Source: an uncultured Lachnospiraceae bacterium (GTDB lineage: Bacteria; Bacillota; Clostridia; Eubacteriales; Anaerofustaceae). From it: 60,523 bases of DNA. Location: assembly GCA_944381375.1 (NCBI GenBank), contig CALWKX010000024.1:1-60523 (forward strand), written 5' to 3'. The position numbers and the translations under genes were made by a program. The notes beneath the pieces were generated by a model. The model worked only from the letters and a program-made list of their open reading frames with translations. It was not told where the DNA came from and made no database searches. Shown here piece after piece: positions 49,878 through 59,074 of this stretch. Positions within the stretch are counted from its first letter, which is position 1. The number at the start of each line of letters is the position of its first letter.

Positions 49878-51062
49878 TTACTGATCAATTATGGATCCGT
49901 CCACATGAAGTCTTGTAACGACTTTTCTTCTTTTAAACGGAAATCTCTTTTCGATATCCTCAGCCAAATCGCAGCCGATACCAGGGCCTTCAGGCAACTT
50001 TATAAAACCATCTTCAACTTCGGGCATCCAAGTAACCAAATCTGCTTGAGTAAACTTTGTTTCTATTGCGTTTTCTCTGTTAAAACGCTCTGTAGCGGCA
50101 ACATCGTTGTGATTGGGGAATTCCTGTATAGCGATGTTTTCAACCATAGCGTCAAGCTGTAAAGTAGCTGCTGTAAGAACAGGACTGCATGGATCATGCG
50201 GTACGAGCATGCCGCCTCTTGCTTCGGCAATTGCCGCAATTTTCCTTGCTCCCGTTATGCCTCCGCAAAGCCCAACGTCAGCACGCGCATAAACTACTCC
50301 GCCTTTATTATACAACATATCGAATTCCTGAATCGTATGAAGTCTTTCGCCCGTAGCTATCGGTACAGTGCATTTCTGCGCAACCATAGCCATATCGTCA
50401 AAATGATCCGGAACAATCGGATCTTCTATAAACATCGGATTGTATTTTGCCACTTTATTGGCAAAATCAATAGCTTCTCCTGGTTTAAGTTTGCAATGAA
50501 GCTCTATCAAAAGATCAAGATCATTGCCGACGGCTTCGCGGATTTTCCCTATAGTTTCTACTCCTCCGTCTATCATTTGAGCATAAGTAGAAAAATACGG
50601 CTTGCTTCTGGGATGATCTCCAAATGGCGAAAGTTTACCTACAGCCGTAAAACCTGCTTTTTTTGCTTTAAGGCACTCATCAACAAGCTCCTGAGTAGTT
50701 TCACCCGTAACCTGAGTATAGGCACGGACTTTACTTCTGGTCGGTCCTCCCAAAAGCCTGTAAACGGGAACGTTATAATATTTCCCGGCGATATCCCACA
50801 AAGCAACGTCTATAGCGCTGATTGCGCTCATAATATCGGCTCCTCTAAAATGCCAGCAGCGGTACATATACTGCCAATGATGCTCGATTTCCAGAGGATC
50901 CTTTCCGATAAGATAACTTTTGAACGATTCAACCGCTTCAGCAGCAGACATCAAAAATCCCCAATAAGCGCACTCGCCTATTCCGTAAATGCCCTCGTCT
51001 GTGATAACCTTTACATAGAGGAAACTGTTTGCGGGAATAACCTTAATATCAGTTATTTTCAT
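49878..51062 (-). CDS. Enolase-superfamily dehydratase (mandelate racemase/galactonate dehydratase-like)
   Basis: 394 residues. An N-terminal capping domain (about 1-115) precedes a barrel with metal and catalytic residues. These are LLIELHCKL (about 192), FIEDPIVPDHFDDM (about 218), IATGERLHT (about 243) and the C-terminal HDPCSPVLTAATLQLDA (about 300). GER and HDPCSPV are typical of the D-galactonate/D-mannonate dehydratase side of the superfamily. It dehydrates a sugar acid to a 2-keto-3-deoxy acid; the exact sugar is not known. No aldolase or kinase is beside it, although a DHDPS-family aldolase and an FGGY kinase exist elsewhere in the window. Confidence 0.88.
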   Translation of the reverse strand: MKITDIKVIPANSFLYVKVITDEGIYGIGECAYWGFLMSAAEAVESFKSYLIGKDPLEIEHHWQYMYRCWHFRGADIMSAISAIDVALWDIAGKYYNVPVYRLLGGPTRSKVRAYTQVTGETTQELVDECLKAKKAGFTAVGKLSPFGDHPRSKPYFSTYAQMIDGGVETIGKIREAVGNDLDLLIELHCKLKPGEAIDFANKVAKYNPMFIEDPIVPDHFDDMAMVAQKCTVPIATGERLHTIQEFDMLYNKGGVVYARADVGLCGGITGARKIAAIAEARGGMLVPHDPCSPVLTAATLQLDAMVENIAIQEFPNHNDVAATERFNRENAIETKFTQADLVTWMPEVEDGFIKLPEGPGIGCDLAEDIEKRFPFKRRKVVTRLHVDGSIIDQ

Positions 51063-51129
51063 TATACCCTCCGTGACTTTTATTAAGTCTATTTTACAGC
51101 GACGAAAATTAAATGTAAATAATTACATA

Positions 51130-51369
51130 TTATTTCTTGAGTTTAAATCGCAAAACAAGCACACCGGAAGAATTGGACTTTGAAGCTTTTTCTATATAAA
51201 TTTCACTCTCGTTTATATCCACCGGCAAATATTCCGATGCAACCATGGCCATATCTTCCTTCATGGTTTCAGCAAATACAGAGCTTATATCATGCTTGTC
51301 ATAAAGAAGTATACATTCAAGGCGCTTTAACGCTGTTTGCGCGGCATTTGAAGAATATTTATCACGCAT
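51130..51369 (-). CDS. minE: Cell division topological specificity factor MinE
   Basis: 79 residues. The N-terminal helix includes AAQTALKRLECILLYDKHD, the MinD-contacting segment, and the C-terminal beta domain includes MAMVASEYLPVDINESEIYIEK. MinE dislodges MinD from the membrane. It starts inside the end of minD (8-base overlap). Confidence 0.88.
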   Translation of the reverse strand: MRDKYSSNAAQTALKRLECILLYDKHDISSVFAETMKEDMAMVASEYLPVDINESEIYIEKASKSNSSGVLVLRFKLKK

Positions 51370-52165
51370 GGACTTCTCCGAATATCATATTTTTGATTTT
51401 TGCAATCAATCCTTTTTTTTCATCAAAGCTTATAAATTCCACGTTTTCTCCCATTATACGGCGCGCCGCATTTCTATAGGCTTGTCCGGCAAGGCTTTCG
51501 TAATCGAGCGCTACCGGTTCTCCTTTATTTGCGGCAATAACCGCATCTTTACCCTCTGGGATTATACCTAAAAGTTCCAAGCCTAAAATATCCTTGATAT
51601 CGTCAACACTGATCATTTCTCCGTTTTTCATCATATCGTACCTTACTTTATTGATTATCAAACAGATATCATTGAGTCCGTTTTGACGCAGTAAAGAAAG
51701 CACCCTGTCGGCGTCTCTTATCGCCGCAACATCCGGAGTAGTTACAATCAAAGCCTCATCAGCTCCGGCAAGCGCGTTTCTGAAGCCGTGTTCTATACCT
51801 GCAGGACAATCTATAATAACGTAATCAAAGCTTTTTTTAAGCTCAGCTACTATAACTGATGTTTGATGCGGCGTCACAGACGTTTTATCCTTTATCTGAG
51901 AAGCAGCAAGGAGATAAAGCTCGTCAAACCGCTTGTCTTTTACAAGAGCTTGTCTTAAACGACATTTTTTTTCGCAAACGTCTACAAGATTATAAATAAT
52001 ATCTTTTTCACACCCCAGCGCCACATCAAGATTCCTAAGCCCTATATCAGCGTCAACAGCCACGACCTTTTTACCGTACATTGCAAGCGCGCATGCAATA
52101 TTTGCGCTTGCGGTAGTTTTGCCAACGCCGCCTTTGCCGCTTGTAATCACTATTGCCTTGCTCAT
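51362..52165 (-). CDS. minD: Septum site-determining ATPase MinD
   Basis: 267 residues. Deviant Walker A SGKGGVGKTT (about 8-17), switch motif AVDADIGLRNLDVALG, DYVIIDCPAGIEHGF and a C-terminal stretch KKGLIAKIKNMIF, which forms the amphipathic membrane-binding helix. It acts at cell poles with MinC to block septation. minC is not adjacent. Upstream lies cloverleaf D. Confidence 0.95.
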   Translation of the reverse strand: MSKAIVITSGKGGVGKTTASANIACALAMYGKKVVAVDADIGLRNLDVALGCEKDIIYNLVDVCEKKCRLRQALVKDKRFDELYLLAASQIKDKTSVTPHQTSVIVAELKKSFDYVIIDCPAGIEHGFRNALAGADEALIVTTPDVAAIRDADRVLSLLRQNGLNDICLIINKVRYDMMKNGEMISVDDIKDILGLELLGIIPEGKDAVIAANKGEPVALDYESLAGQAYRNAARRIMGENVEFISFDEKKGLIAKIKNMIFGEVHA

Positions 52166-52275
52166 TTATTGTACCTTTATTTTTTTATATGGAGATTTTA
52201 TCACCTTGAATTTACAGAAATATGGCGACATTTGGGCTCGAAACGATTTTTATAATGGATAATACCGCCAACTAT

Positions 52276-52419
52276 GGGGCGCGCAAGCGCGCGCATACCT
52301 GAAGAAAAATGACTTTCTTCAGATATGCGCTGCGGCAAAGGGCATCTATCCCTTTGCCGCAGCAAACAACAAGGCGCGTGAAATCACGCGCCTTGTTGTT
52401 TGCTGCGCTTGCGCGCCCC
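52276..52419. repeat. GC-rich cloverleaf palindrome, copy D (largest)
   Basis: A perfect 15-bp outer stem (52276-52290 with 52405-52419) encloses three abutting hairpins. 52291-52330 has a 17-bp stem with one mismatch, 52331-52361 has a 12-bp perfect stem with a 7-base loop, and 52362-52403 has a 19-bp perfect stem with a 4-base loop. One base (T 52404) is unpaired before the outer 3' strand. It fills most of the minD-hemZ gap and could also act as a terminator for hemZ. Plan identical to copies A-C. Confidence 0.93.
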
Positions 52420-52423
52420 TCAA

Positions 52424-53800
52424 CTACCTTCCTTCAGATATCAACCTCATTTTAGATATCTTCTTTTCTGTACGGCCTTTTATATCACCAATATAAGTTT
52501 TAAGATCCTTTGGCATAAAAACACTCTCAAAACGATCTTCCAAAGGAAAATACAGCTTTGTTGTCGCATTTGCTCCCACAGAATAAACGCTTTCGGTTTC
52601 GCCCATCATTCTTATATTATATACGCACTCCTTGCCTTTTTTACTGTATCCTACATTTTCAGCCGAATTGAGAGCATATTTTTGCCTGTAAAGATAATAA
52701 GGGCTGTAGCCTTTGTCAGCCAGTATACCTGATGCTCTGTCCTGAAAATCCGCAGCATTTATTGAAGAACTAAGAACATCATCAAGCATGACGTCCGACG
52801 TCCTTTTTTTACACAGCGAATGAATCGATATCCCCTGCGGCTCAAGCTTTAAAACGTCCTCAAGACTTTTATAGGCGTCATCTTCATTCTCTTCTGCAAG
52901 CCCTATTATAAGATCACAGTTAATACTTTCAAATCCGAGAGATACCGCCTCGCCGAATACTTTCGCAAAAAGCTCGTATGGACAACTTCTGCCTACAGAT
53001 TCCAAAGTAGAGTTCTTACTCGTTTGCGGATTAAGAGATATCCGGCTTACATTCATATCTTTTAATAGCTTAAGTTTATCAAAAGAAAGCGTATCGCATC
53101 TTCCCGCCTCAAAAGTAAGTTCCGTGCGCAAAGGAGCTGATTTATTTACCATGTCAAGCAATTTTTCAATTTGCTTCAAATTTAATATACTCGGCGTTCC
53201 CCCTCCAATATAAACAACATCGTAATCAACTCCCAAAGCGAATTGATTGACTTTTTCCAATTCGTACAATAATGCCTTTAAATACTGCTCGCATAAATCG
53301 CTCCCCTCGTATGTCACAGCCGAAGGAAACGAACAATAGGCGCATTTGGAGGGACACAACGGTATATTGATATACAAAGCCGCCTTATTAGGCTCAGGAT
53401 ATAATAAAGGTCTTTGTATTAACGCCGTATTCCACAAAAGCTCATATTTGCTTTCGCTTATTTGATAATGGCGTATCATTTCCTCTTTTACAAGTTCTTT
53501 GTCAAGACCTTCATTTATAAAACGGTGAACCAGCTTAAGCGGCTTAACTCCTGTAAGCGCTCCCCATGCAAGGTTTATACCCGTAGCGCGGCTCAAAACT
53601 TTATATGCAGCAAGTTTTGCGGCGTTTCGCACATTATCGCCGCTTTCGCGTACAACATATCCGCCAGCGCTTGCAAAAACGCAAGAGTCTTTTAAATAAA
53701 CCTCAATCGCTATATTTTCGCTGCATTCAGATTCGAATGCTTTAGCCACCTCCAAAACATCGCTTTTTTTTATATCCTGCGAACAATATACTTCAATCAA
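52424..53800 (-). CDS. hemZ: Coproporphyrinogen dehydrogenase HemZ-like radical SAM protein
   Basis: 458 residues. An N-terminal HemZ-specific region precedes the radical-SAM cysteine motif CPSKCAYCSFPS (about 150-161), GGGTPSILN, TFEAGRCDTL, MNVSRISLNPQTSKNSTLESVGR and the C-terminal YYLYRQKYALNSAENVGYSKKGKEC typical of HemZ. Related proteins oxidise coproporphyrinogen without O2 or move heme. It is part of the minus-strand run Dtd/MBL/HemZ with only one base to the MBL stop. Confidence 0.9.
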   Translation of the reverse strand: MIEVYCSQDIKKSDVLEVAKAFESECSENIAIEVYLKDSCVFASAGGYVVRESGDNVRNAAKLAAYKVLSRATGINLAWGALTGVKPLKLVHRFINEGLDKELVKEEMIRHYQISESKYELLWNTALIQRPLLYPEPNKAALYINIPLCPSKCAYCSFPSAVTYEGSDLCEQYLKALLYELEKVNQFALGVDYDVVYIGGGTPSILNLKQIEKLLDMVNKSAPLRTELTFEAGRCDTLSFDKLKLLKDMNVSRISLNPQTSKNSTLESVGRSCPYELFAKVFGEAVSLGFESINCDLIIGLAEENEDDAYKSLEDVLKLEPQGISIHSLCKKRTSDVMLDDVLSSSINAADFQDRASGILADKGYSPYYLYRQKYALNSAENVGYSKKGKECVYNIRMMGETESVYSVGANATTKLYFPLEDRFESVFMPKDLKTYIGDIKGRTEKKISKMRLISEGR

Positions 53801-53801
53801 T

Positions 53802-54422
53802 TTATCCTCTTACGTAGTAGTTATTTTTCTTCTCATACGCTACAGTCGTGTTATCTTCATGCCCGCAATATATAACAGTGTCATCAGGCAATGCGTAAAT
53901 TTTATTCTTTATGCTCGATATCAACGTATCAAAATCCCCGCCAGTTAAATCAGCTCTGCCTATATTGCCTTTAAAAACCGTATCTCCGCAAAATAAATAT
54001 CCCTGCGTATAAAAGCATAAGCCTCCAGGACTGTGCCCAGGAGTTTCTATCACTTTAAACGTAATCGAACCGAATTTGATTTCATCGCCTTCTTTAAGCT
54101 CGATATCCGCTTTAAAAGGTTCATAATGCAAAAGCCCGCAGCGGTCAGCTCCGTTCAAGTCACGTCTTAACGGCATCATTTTATCGCCTTCGCCTATGGC
54201 AATTTTAGCCGAGTATTTATCTGAAAAATACTTAGCTCCCAGAATATGATCAAAATGACCATGTGTAAGAAGTATCATCTTTACTTTCAGCGAAATTTCT
54301 TTTATGTAATCACATACGCTATTGCTGCGGAATCCCGGATCTATTATAACCGCCTCTCCATTATCGGAAACAACATAGCAATTTGCCATCACGGGACCAA
54401 GTACGAATCTTTCTATTTTCAT
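53802..54422 (-). CDS. Metallo-beta-lactamase fold hydrolase (glyoxalase II-like)
   Basis: 206 residues. Metal motif LTHGHFDHILGA (about 54-65), Asp in VIIDPG (about 29), HSPGGLCFYTQGYLFCGDTVF (about 131-150) and the final His in YCGHEDNT (about 188). It belongs to the hydroxyacylglutathione hydrolase-like group commonly encoded beside HemZ, Dtd and stringent-response genes in Firmicutes. Substrate not known. Confidence 0.9.
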   Translation of the reverse strand: MKIERFVLGPVMANCYVVSDNGEAVIIDPGFRSNSVCDYIKEISLKVKMILLTHGHFDHILGAKYFSDKYSAKIAIGEGDKMMPLRRDLNGADRCGLLHYEPFKADIELKEGDEIKFGSITFKVIETPGHSPGGLCFYTQGYLFCGDTVFKGNIGRADLTGGDFDTLISSIKNKIYALPDDTVIYCGHEDNTTVAYEKKNNYYVRG

Positions 54423-54433
54423 AATAATGCTCC

Positions 54434-54883
54434 TTAAAATATTTTTCTGCTGTCTATAAGAATTGTCACAGGCCCGTCGTTTTCTATGAGTACGTTCATA
54501 TCGGCTCCATATACACCATAGCCGGTTTTAATTCCCATCAAGCATAATTCCTCCAGCAGCATTTCACAAAGCTTTTTTCCTTCTTCATAACCGGCGGCAT
54601 TTATAAAAGAGGGCCGATTGCCCTTCCTTGCATCACCCAAAAGCGTAAACTGACTGACCAATAAGACCTCGCCGCCTATATCTTTAACAGATAAATTAAG
54701 CTTGCCTTCATTATCCTCAAATACTCTTAAAGCCGCTATTTTATTCGCCATATATTTAACATCTTGCTGCGTATCCGACTTCTGTGCGCCTATAAGCACA
54801 TTGAGCCCCTTTGATATTTCGCTTATCAATTCGCCTCCGACGGTAACGCTCGAATGTTTCACTCTTTGCACAACAGCTCTCAT
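54434..54883 (-). CDS. dtd: D-aminoacyl-tRNA deacylase
   Basis: 149 residues. MRAVVQRVKHSSV start, KIAALRVFEDNEGKLNLSV, the active-site SQFTLLGD (about 78) and the cross-subunit Gly-Pro motif in ENDGPVTILID (about 135). It removes D-amino acids from tRNA. The start touches the upstream lipoprotein stop (one shared base at 54883), so it is co-translated. Confidence 0.95.
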   Translation of the reverse strand: MRAVVQRVKHSSVTVGGELISEISKGLNVLIGAQKSDTQQDVKYMANKIAALRVFEDNEGKLNLSVKDIGGEVLLVSQFTLLGDARKGNRPSFINAAGYEEGKKLCEMLLEELCLMGIKTGYGVYGADMNVLIENDGPVTILIDSRKIF

Positions 54884-56007
54884 TACTTTTGCTCCTTTAA
54901 ATATTCCAATATGAATGTCAGCCTGTAAACCGCATAAACAGGATTAGTGTCCGTGGCAACAGATTTGCTTGTAGAAAACAGAATTTTCTTTTCATCCGCC
55001 TCCCAAAACAATCCGCCGCCGTTTACTGCGGTATTTGCCGTAAGCTGCACAGGCACGTCGTTTTTGGAATTAACAAGCCATACCGACTGAGTTGTTGACT
55101 GCGACGTCATTTCTGTTGCGTATGCTATGTAAGTACCGCTCGGACTTAAAGAAATTTTTTCTATATCACCTGAAAACAAAAAACTGCGCGCTGAAGTATC
55201 CAGATTGTAAGTATAAAGCTGTTTTTTCCCTGTGGTCGTCGTTTTTATATAAGCGACAAGACTGCTGGCGTCAGTCGCGGAAAAATCGCTGACATTCACG
55301 TCCACAGCGTTCATCACATAGTCCGTATCGCTCACGGAATACAATATATTACTCCCTTGAGGCACGTTGATTATCATAAGAGCAACGCCTCGGTTTTTCA
55401 AATATATAATTTTTTTTACCGAGCACTGCTCGTCAAGAGAAGCGACTTTCGAGGATTCTCCGCCGGAATATATATAAATACCGTCTCTGTCCGAATACAT
55501 AAGCGTTCCATCTGAAGCAAGAGCAAATGAAAGCAGAGATGACGGAATATCATTTGTAATTTTTGTCTTAGTATTTCTTTCGGAGTCAATCATATAAAGC
55601 GAAGCAACTGAGGCGGACGTATTTGATTCTTTATAATAAACATCGCCCGTCTGAGCGTCAATAGCCCCTTCGGTTATTGGGATATCGGAAGAAGTCATCT
55701 GGTATGCCAAATTCCCGTCATAATATACAAGAGAATAACTCACGCTTGCATCCATTGGAGATATTTCTCTGGTTACGCATAAAGCCTTCGGACCATTTGC
55801 ATCATAATCAAGAAGCGTGCCGGAATACACTTCGCTGAATTCAGTTATTTTAATTTGCGCGTTAAGTCCCGCATCAGTCTGAGACGAAGAACTGCCGCCC
55901 ACAAAAACAAGATTGTCACTTTTTACAAACAAAGAAGAGCAGCCGCTCAAAGAAACAACGAGCAATAAACTCAACAATGCTGCGCTAAGCCTGGTCGCTT
56001 TGTTCAT
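54883..56007 (-). CDS. Lipoprotein with beta-propeller-like repeats, linked to a sensor kinase
   Basis: 374 residues. Signal peptide MNKATRLSAALLSLLLVVSLSGCSSLF has a lipobox LSGC (Cys about 23). The mature part contains repeated strand motifs such as ALASDGTLMYSDRDGIYIY, ISLSPSGTYIAYATEM and GLFWEADEKKILFSTS, a TolB/WD-like propeller pattern. It overlaps the histidine kinase gene by 23 bases, so it is coupled and may be an external sensor or modulator for it, as YycH/YycI are for WalK. That role is an inference. Confidence 0.8.
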   Translation of the reverse strand: MNKATRLSAALLSLLLVVSLSGCSSLFVKSDNLVFVGGSSSSQTDAGLNAQIKITEFSEVYSGTLLDYDANGPKALCVTREISPMDASVSYSLVYYDGNLAYQMTSSDIPITEGAIDAQTGDVYYKESNTSASVASLYMIDSERNTKTKITNDIPSSLLSFALASDGTLMYSDRDGIYIYSGGESSKVASLDEQCSVKKIIYLKNRGVALMIINVPQGSNILYSVSDTDYVMNAVDVNVSDFSATDASSLVAYIKTTTTGKKQLYTYNLDTSARSFLFSGDIEKISLSPSGTYIAYATEMTSQSTTQSVWLVNSKNDVPVQLTANTAVNGGGLFWEADEKKILFSTSKSVATDTNPVYAVYRLTFILEYLKEQK

Positions 56008-57769
56008 CCTGCGCCTCCTTAAATTTTACAATCGGGAGCACTACGGATACCAGCGTACCCTGTTGAGGAACGCTCTCTATTCTCACCTTTCCGTTGTGCT
56101 TTTTTATTATATTTTTAACTATGGATAGTCCTATTCCAAATCCCCCTCTTTGACGGTTTCTGTCCTCTTCAACGCGATAAAAAGTCTCGAATACTTTTTC
56201 CTGCTTATCTTCCGGAATACCATCTCCGAAATCCCTCACGGTAATTTCGAGTTCGTTTTCATCATATGTCGCGCTGACTCGCACAATATCTTCTTCGTTG
56301 GAATATTTCACTGCATTATCTATAATGTTTATCAGTACTTGCTTTAGCCTGTCACGGTCTCCTTTAATTTCCGGAAGATCAACGGGATTATAAACAATTT
56401 CAATATTATTAGGATTGCCTTTTACATTAAGTTCGTTTACAACGTCTTCTATGAGTGCATTCGGGTCAATATTAGTGAATATGAATTCAAAATCTATATT
56501 ATTGTATCTGTTTATGTTTAAAATATCATTAACAAGCCTCAAAAGCCTTTGAGCTTCCTTTTTTGTCGTGTCCAAAGCCTTTTGAGTTAACGCCTCATCA
56601 GATACCCCGCGCCTTTTCAATAGATCTATATATCCTATTATGGTAGTTAGCGGCGTTCTAAGCTCATGAGAAACGCTGCTGATAAATTTATTCTGATCAT
56701 CTTCGATCTTCTTTATAGTCGTGATATCGGAAATAACCAACAAAACGCCTGTGTTTTGTTCGCCTTCACCTACGGGACTACCCGTGAGAAGATAATATCT
56801 ATCATGATTATCAAATTCGACTGATACGCTTTCCGAAGTTTCCGCCACTTTATCTATCGTTTCTGAAAGCTGCGGTATCATCTTGAAATAATCCGTCTGC
56901 CCTGGAAAGAATTCGCTCATCCTTTTGTTGACTGTAACTACCTGCCTGTCCGCATTAAGCGCAATAACTCCGTCCTGCATGGAGGAAATAACAGCCTCCA
57001 GCTTTTCTTTTTCAAAATTCGCCTCGTCTATTTTTTCATTTATTCTGTTAACCATTGTAATACAGCTGTCGATCAAAAGCTTTATTTCGTCATCCTGTTT
57101 ATACGAAAATTCGAGCGCGGCGTCGGGATGAATTGTAGCTTGTTTCATATAATCAACAAGCTGGTTTATAGGCTTTAATTTTTTTGAATACCATATAATA
57201 TAAAGCGCCGCCGAAACTACCCCCGCTCCGGCTCCTAAATAAATAAACAGATTAAGCATACGCCTAACCAGACTGTTTATCTGATAAATATTTTCAAAGA
57301 ATGCGCTGACGCCTACAGTTTGGTTGTTCACGATAATCGGAGAAAAGAAAATTATATAATCCTGCGTACCGATTTTGGTTACGACATAGGCCTGTGAAGC
57401 GGCTTCATAAACTTTGCCCGCATATATTTTATAAGAAGTATAATCCATATCAGAAAGAGTAGTGCCTATAACGTCCATATTACGGTCAAACAAGACAACA
57501 TTGACGGAATAAAGATTAGCTATTTCCTCCGCGTAAACGGACGCATTCGCCGTGTATATGCTGTAATCTTCTCCGGTAATCTGCGTTGAGCGCACAGACT
57601 GCGATATAAGAAGAGAAGCTTCATTTGCATTTTCAGACAGCTTGTCAACTCTGTTTTCCAACGAGTATATATACACCCACCGCATGGCAAGCAGCCCTAT
57701 CACAAGCGTTATCAATACCGAAACAAGCACATTTATAACAATCAGCTTGTTTTTAAATTTCATTTTCAT
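55985..57769 (-). CDS. Sensor histidine kinase (WalK/PhoR-like)
   Basis: 594 residues. N-terminal helix (about 12-32), an extracytoplasmic sensory domain (about 35-170), a second helix (about 175-195), a HAMP-like linker, a PAS domain (about 265-370), the H-box SSVSHELRTPLTTIIGYIDLLK (about 382-403), and the ATPase N box NIIDNAVKYS, G1 DFGDGIP and G2 GGFGIGLSIVK. It phosphorylates the response regulator encoded immediately upstream, whose gene overlaps it by 17 bases. The signal is unknown. Confidence 0.93.
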   Translation of the reverse strand: MKMKFKNKLIVINVLVSVLITLVIGLLAMRWVYIYSLENRVDKLSENANEASLLISQSVRSTQITGEDYSIYTANASVYAEEIANLYSVNVVLFDRNMDVIGTTLSDMDYTSYKIYAGKVYEAASQAYVVTKIGTQDYIIFFSPIIVNNQTVGVSAFFENIYQINSLVRRMLNLFIYLGAGAGVVSAALYIIWYSKKLKPINQLVDYMKQATIHPDAALEFSYKQDDEIKLLIDSCITMVNRINEKIDEANFEKEKLEAVISSMQDGVIALNADRQVVTVNKRMSEFFPGQTDYFKMIPQLSETIDKVAETSESVSVEFDNHDRYYLLTGSPVGEGEQNTGVLLVISDITTIKKIEDDQNKFISSVSHELRTPLTTIIGYIDLLKRRGVSDEALTQKALDTTKKEAQRLLRLVNDILNINRYNNIDFEFIFTNIDPNALIEDVVNELNVKGNPNNIEIVYNPVDLPEIKGDRDRLKQVLINIIDNAVKYSNEEDIVRVSATYDENELEITVRDFGDGIPEDKQEKVFETFYRVEEDRNRQRGGFGIGLSIVKNIIKKHNGKVRIESVPQQGTLVSVVLPIVKFKEAQDEQSDQA

Positions 57770-58451
57770 CGAAATCCCTCATCTTATAGCCTGCGCCAAA
57801 TACGGTTTCGATAAATTTTTTATCTGTATAAGCGGCGAGTTTTCTTCTGAGCCTTTGCACATGCATGTCAAGCGAGCGCGTATCAATCTGAAAATTCTTA
57901 ATGCCTACGCTTGCCGCTATTTCATCGCGCGTAAAGACTTTATTTTTGTTTTTGATCAAAAGCAAAAGTATTTCAAACTCTGTTTGCGTAAGTTTCAGTG
58001 AACTTTCACCGATATAGACTGAATGGGATTCCGGTATAATAGTCAAATCAGCGTTTTTATATGTTTTTTTCCTTACAGAACTCAAAGATCTGTAACGTCT
58101 TATCAGAGCTTTTATGCGCGCTAAAAGTTCGTTTGCGTCAAATGGTTTCGTAACGTAATCATCCGCTCCGTTCGTCAACCCAAGTACCTTATCATTTATT
58201 TCCGCTTTCGCTGTAAGCATTATTATGGGCACATTGCTTTGCTTTCTTAATGCTTCGCACACTTCATATCCGCTCATGCCCGGCAGCATTAAATCCAAAA
58301 GCACTAAGTCGGGCGAAAAGGTATTGAATTTTTCAAGCCCGTTGACTCCGTCATTCGCCATATCGCACTCATACCCTTCAAGCTCCAATTCTATTTTCAA
58401 AAGCTCGCATATGGCAACTTCATCATCAACTATCAAAATTTTATCAGCCAT
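57753..58451 (-). CDS. OmpR/PhoB-family response regulator
   Basis: 232 residues. Receiver domain: DDE acidic pocket ILIVDDEVA, phospho-Asp in LVLLDLMLPGMSG (about 53), T in IIMLTAKAE and K in YVTKPFDANEL. The C-terminal winged helix ends with RSLDMHVQRLRRKLAAYTDKKFIETVFGAGYKM. It is the first gene of the operon with the sensor kinase and lipoprotein. Confidence 0.95.
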   Translation of the reverse strand: MADKILIVDDEVAICELLKIELELEGYECDMANDGVNGLEKFNTFSPDLVLLDLMLPGMSGYEVCEALRKQSNVPIIMLTAKAEINDKVLGLTNGADDYVTKPFDANELLARIKALIRRYRSLSSVRKKTYKNADLTIIPESHSVYIGESSLKLTQTEFEILLLLIKNKNKVFTRDEIAASVGIKNFQIDTRSLDMHVQRLRRKLAAYTDKKFIETVFGAGYKMRDFDENEI

Positions 58452-58481
58452 TACTATGCTCCGTGAACAATAATTTACATT

Positions 58482-58925
58482 TTACCTGGCAATATCATGC
58501 AGGGAAGCAATAGAAAGATTAAAGCCAAGCCCCAAACTTGCAAGTTTTGATATAGCCTCATCGGATATTCTTATCATTTCGTGCTCACTGTCCATATGCA
58601 CCGAAAGCCAAATATCGACAGCGCGGTATTGACGTATTGAATGAATATAATCCTTGTAGGGCATAAATAATTCAGCGAATTCATCCAGCGCATCGCTCAC
58701 GCTCATATCATCGCTTAAATCCATAATCATTGAAAAAACATCTTTTTCATAAAGCTTGCTTCGTCCGGTAAGCCTGTTATAATGCACAGCGCCTTTTCTG
58801 CATATATACACATTTTGCTTTTCAAATGTATTATCTTTGCTGTCAGCTATAAGCGCTGCCAAATCATACGCCTTCTCAAAATCTATTTCCTCTCCGCTTA
58901 TCTGCAGATCTAAAAAGTACTTCAT
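58482..58925 (-). CDS. DUF4279-like small protein of unknown function
   Basis: 147 residues, soluble. Begins MKYFLDLQISGEEIDFEKAYDLAALI and has a C-terminal VDIWLSVHMDSEHEMIRISDEAISKLASLGLGFNLSIA, which matches the L..l....I.is.e.i..La.LGa pattern of DUF4279 proteins. No known biochemical role. It has AGAGGAT-type sequence upstream and lies between the response regulator and the hydroxyacid dehydrogenase. Moderate confidence in the family. Confidence 0.65.
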   Translation of the reverse strand: MKYFLDLQISGEEIDFEKAYDLAALIADSKDNTFEKQNVYICRKGAVHYNRLTGRSKLYEKDVFSMIMDLSDDMSVSDALDEFAELFMPYKDYIHSIRQYRAVDIWLSVHMDSEHEMIRISDEAISKLASLGLGFNLSIASLHDIAR

Positions 58926-59074
58926 ATGAATATCCTCTTTATAATACTTATTTATCTTAAGGAGTATTCTACCATAAACATTAGCGAAAAAAACAAATAC
59001 TGCAATATATTTATTATTAAATAAATTTTTCAGCGCAATAACATTATCATACTTATAAATAGTAATTTTTCGAC

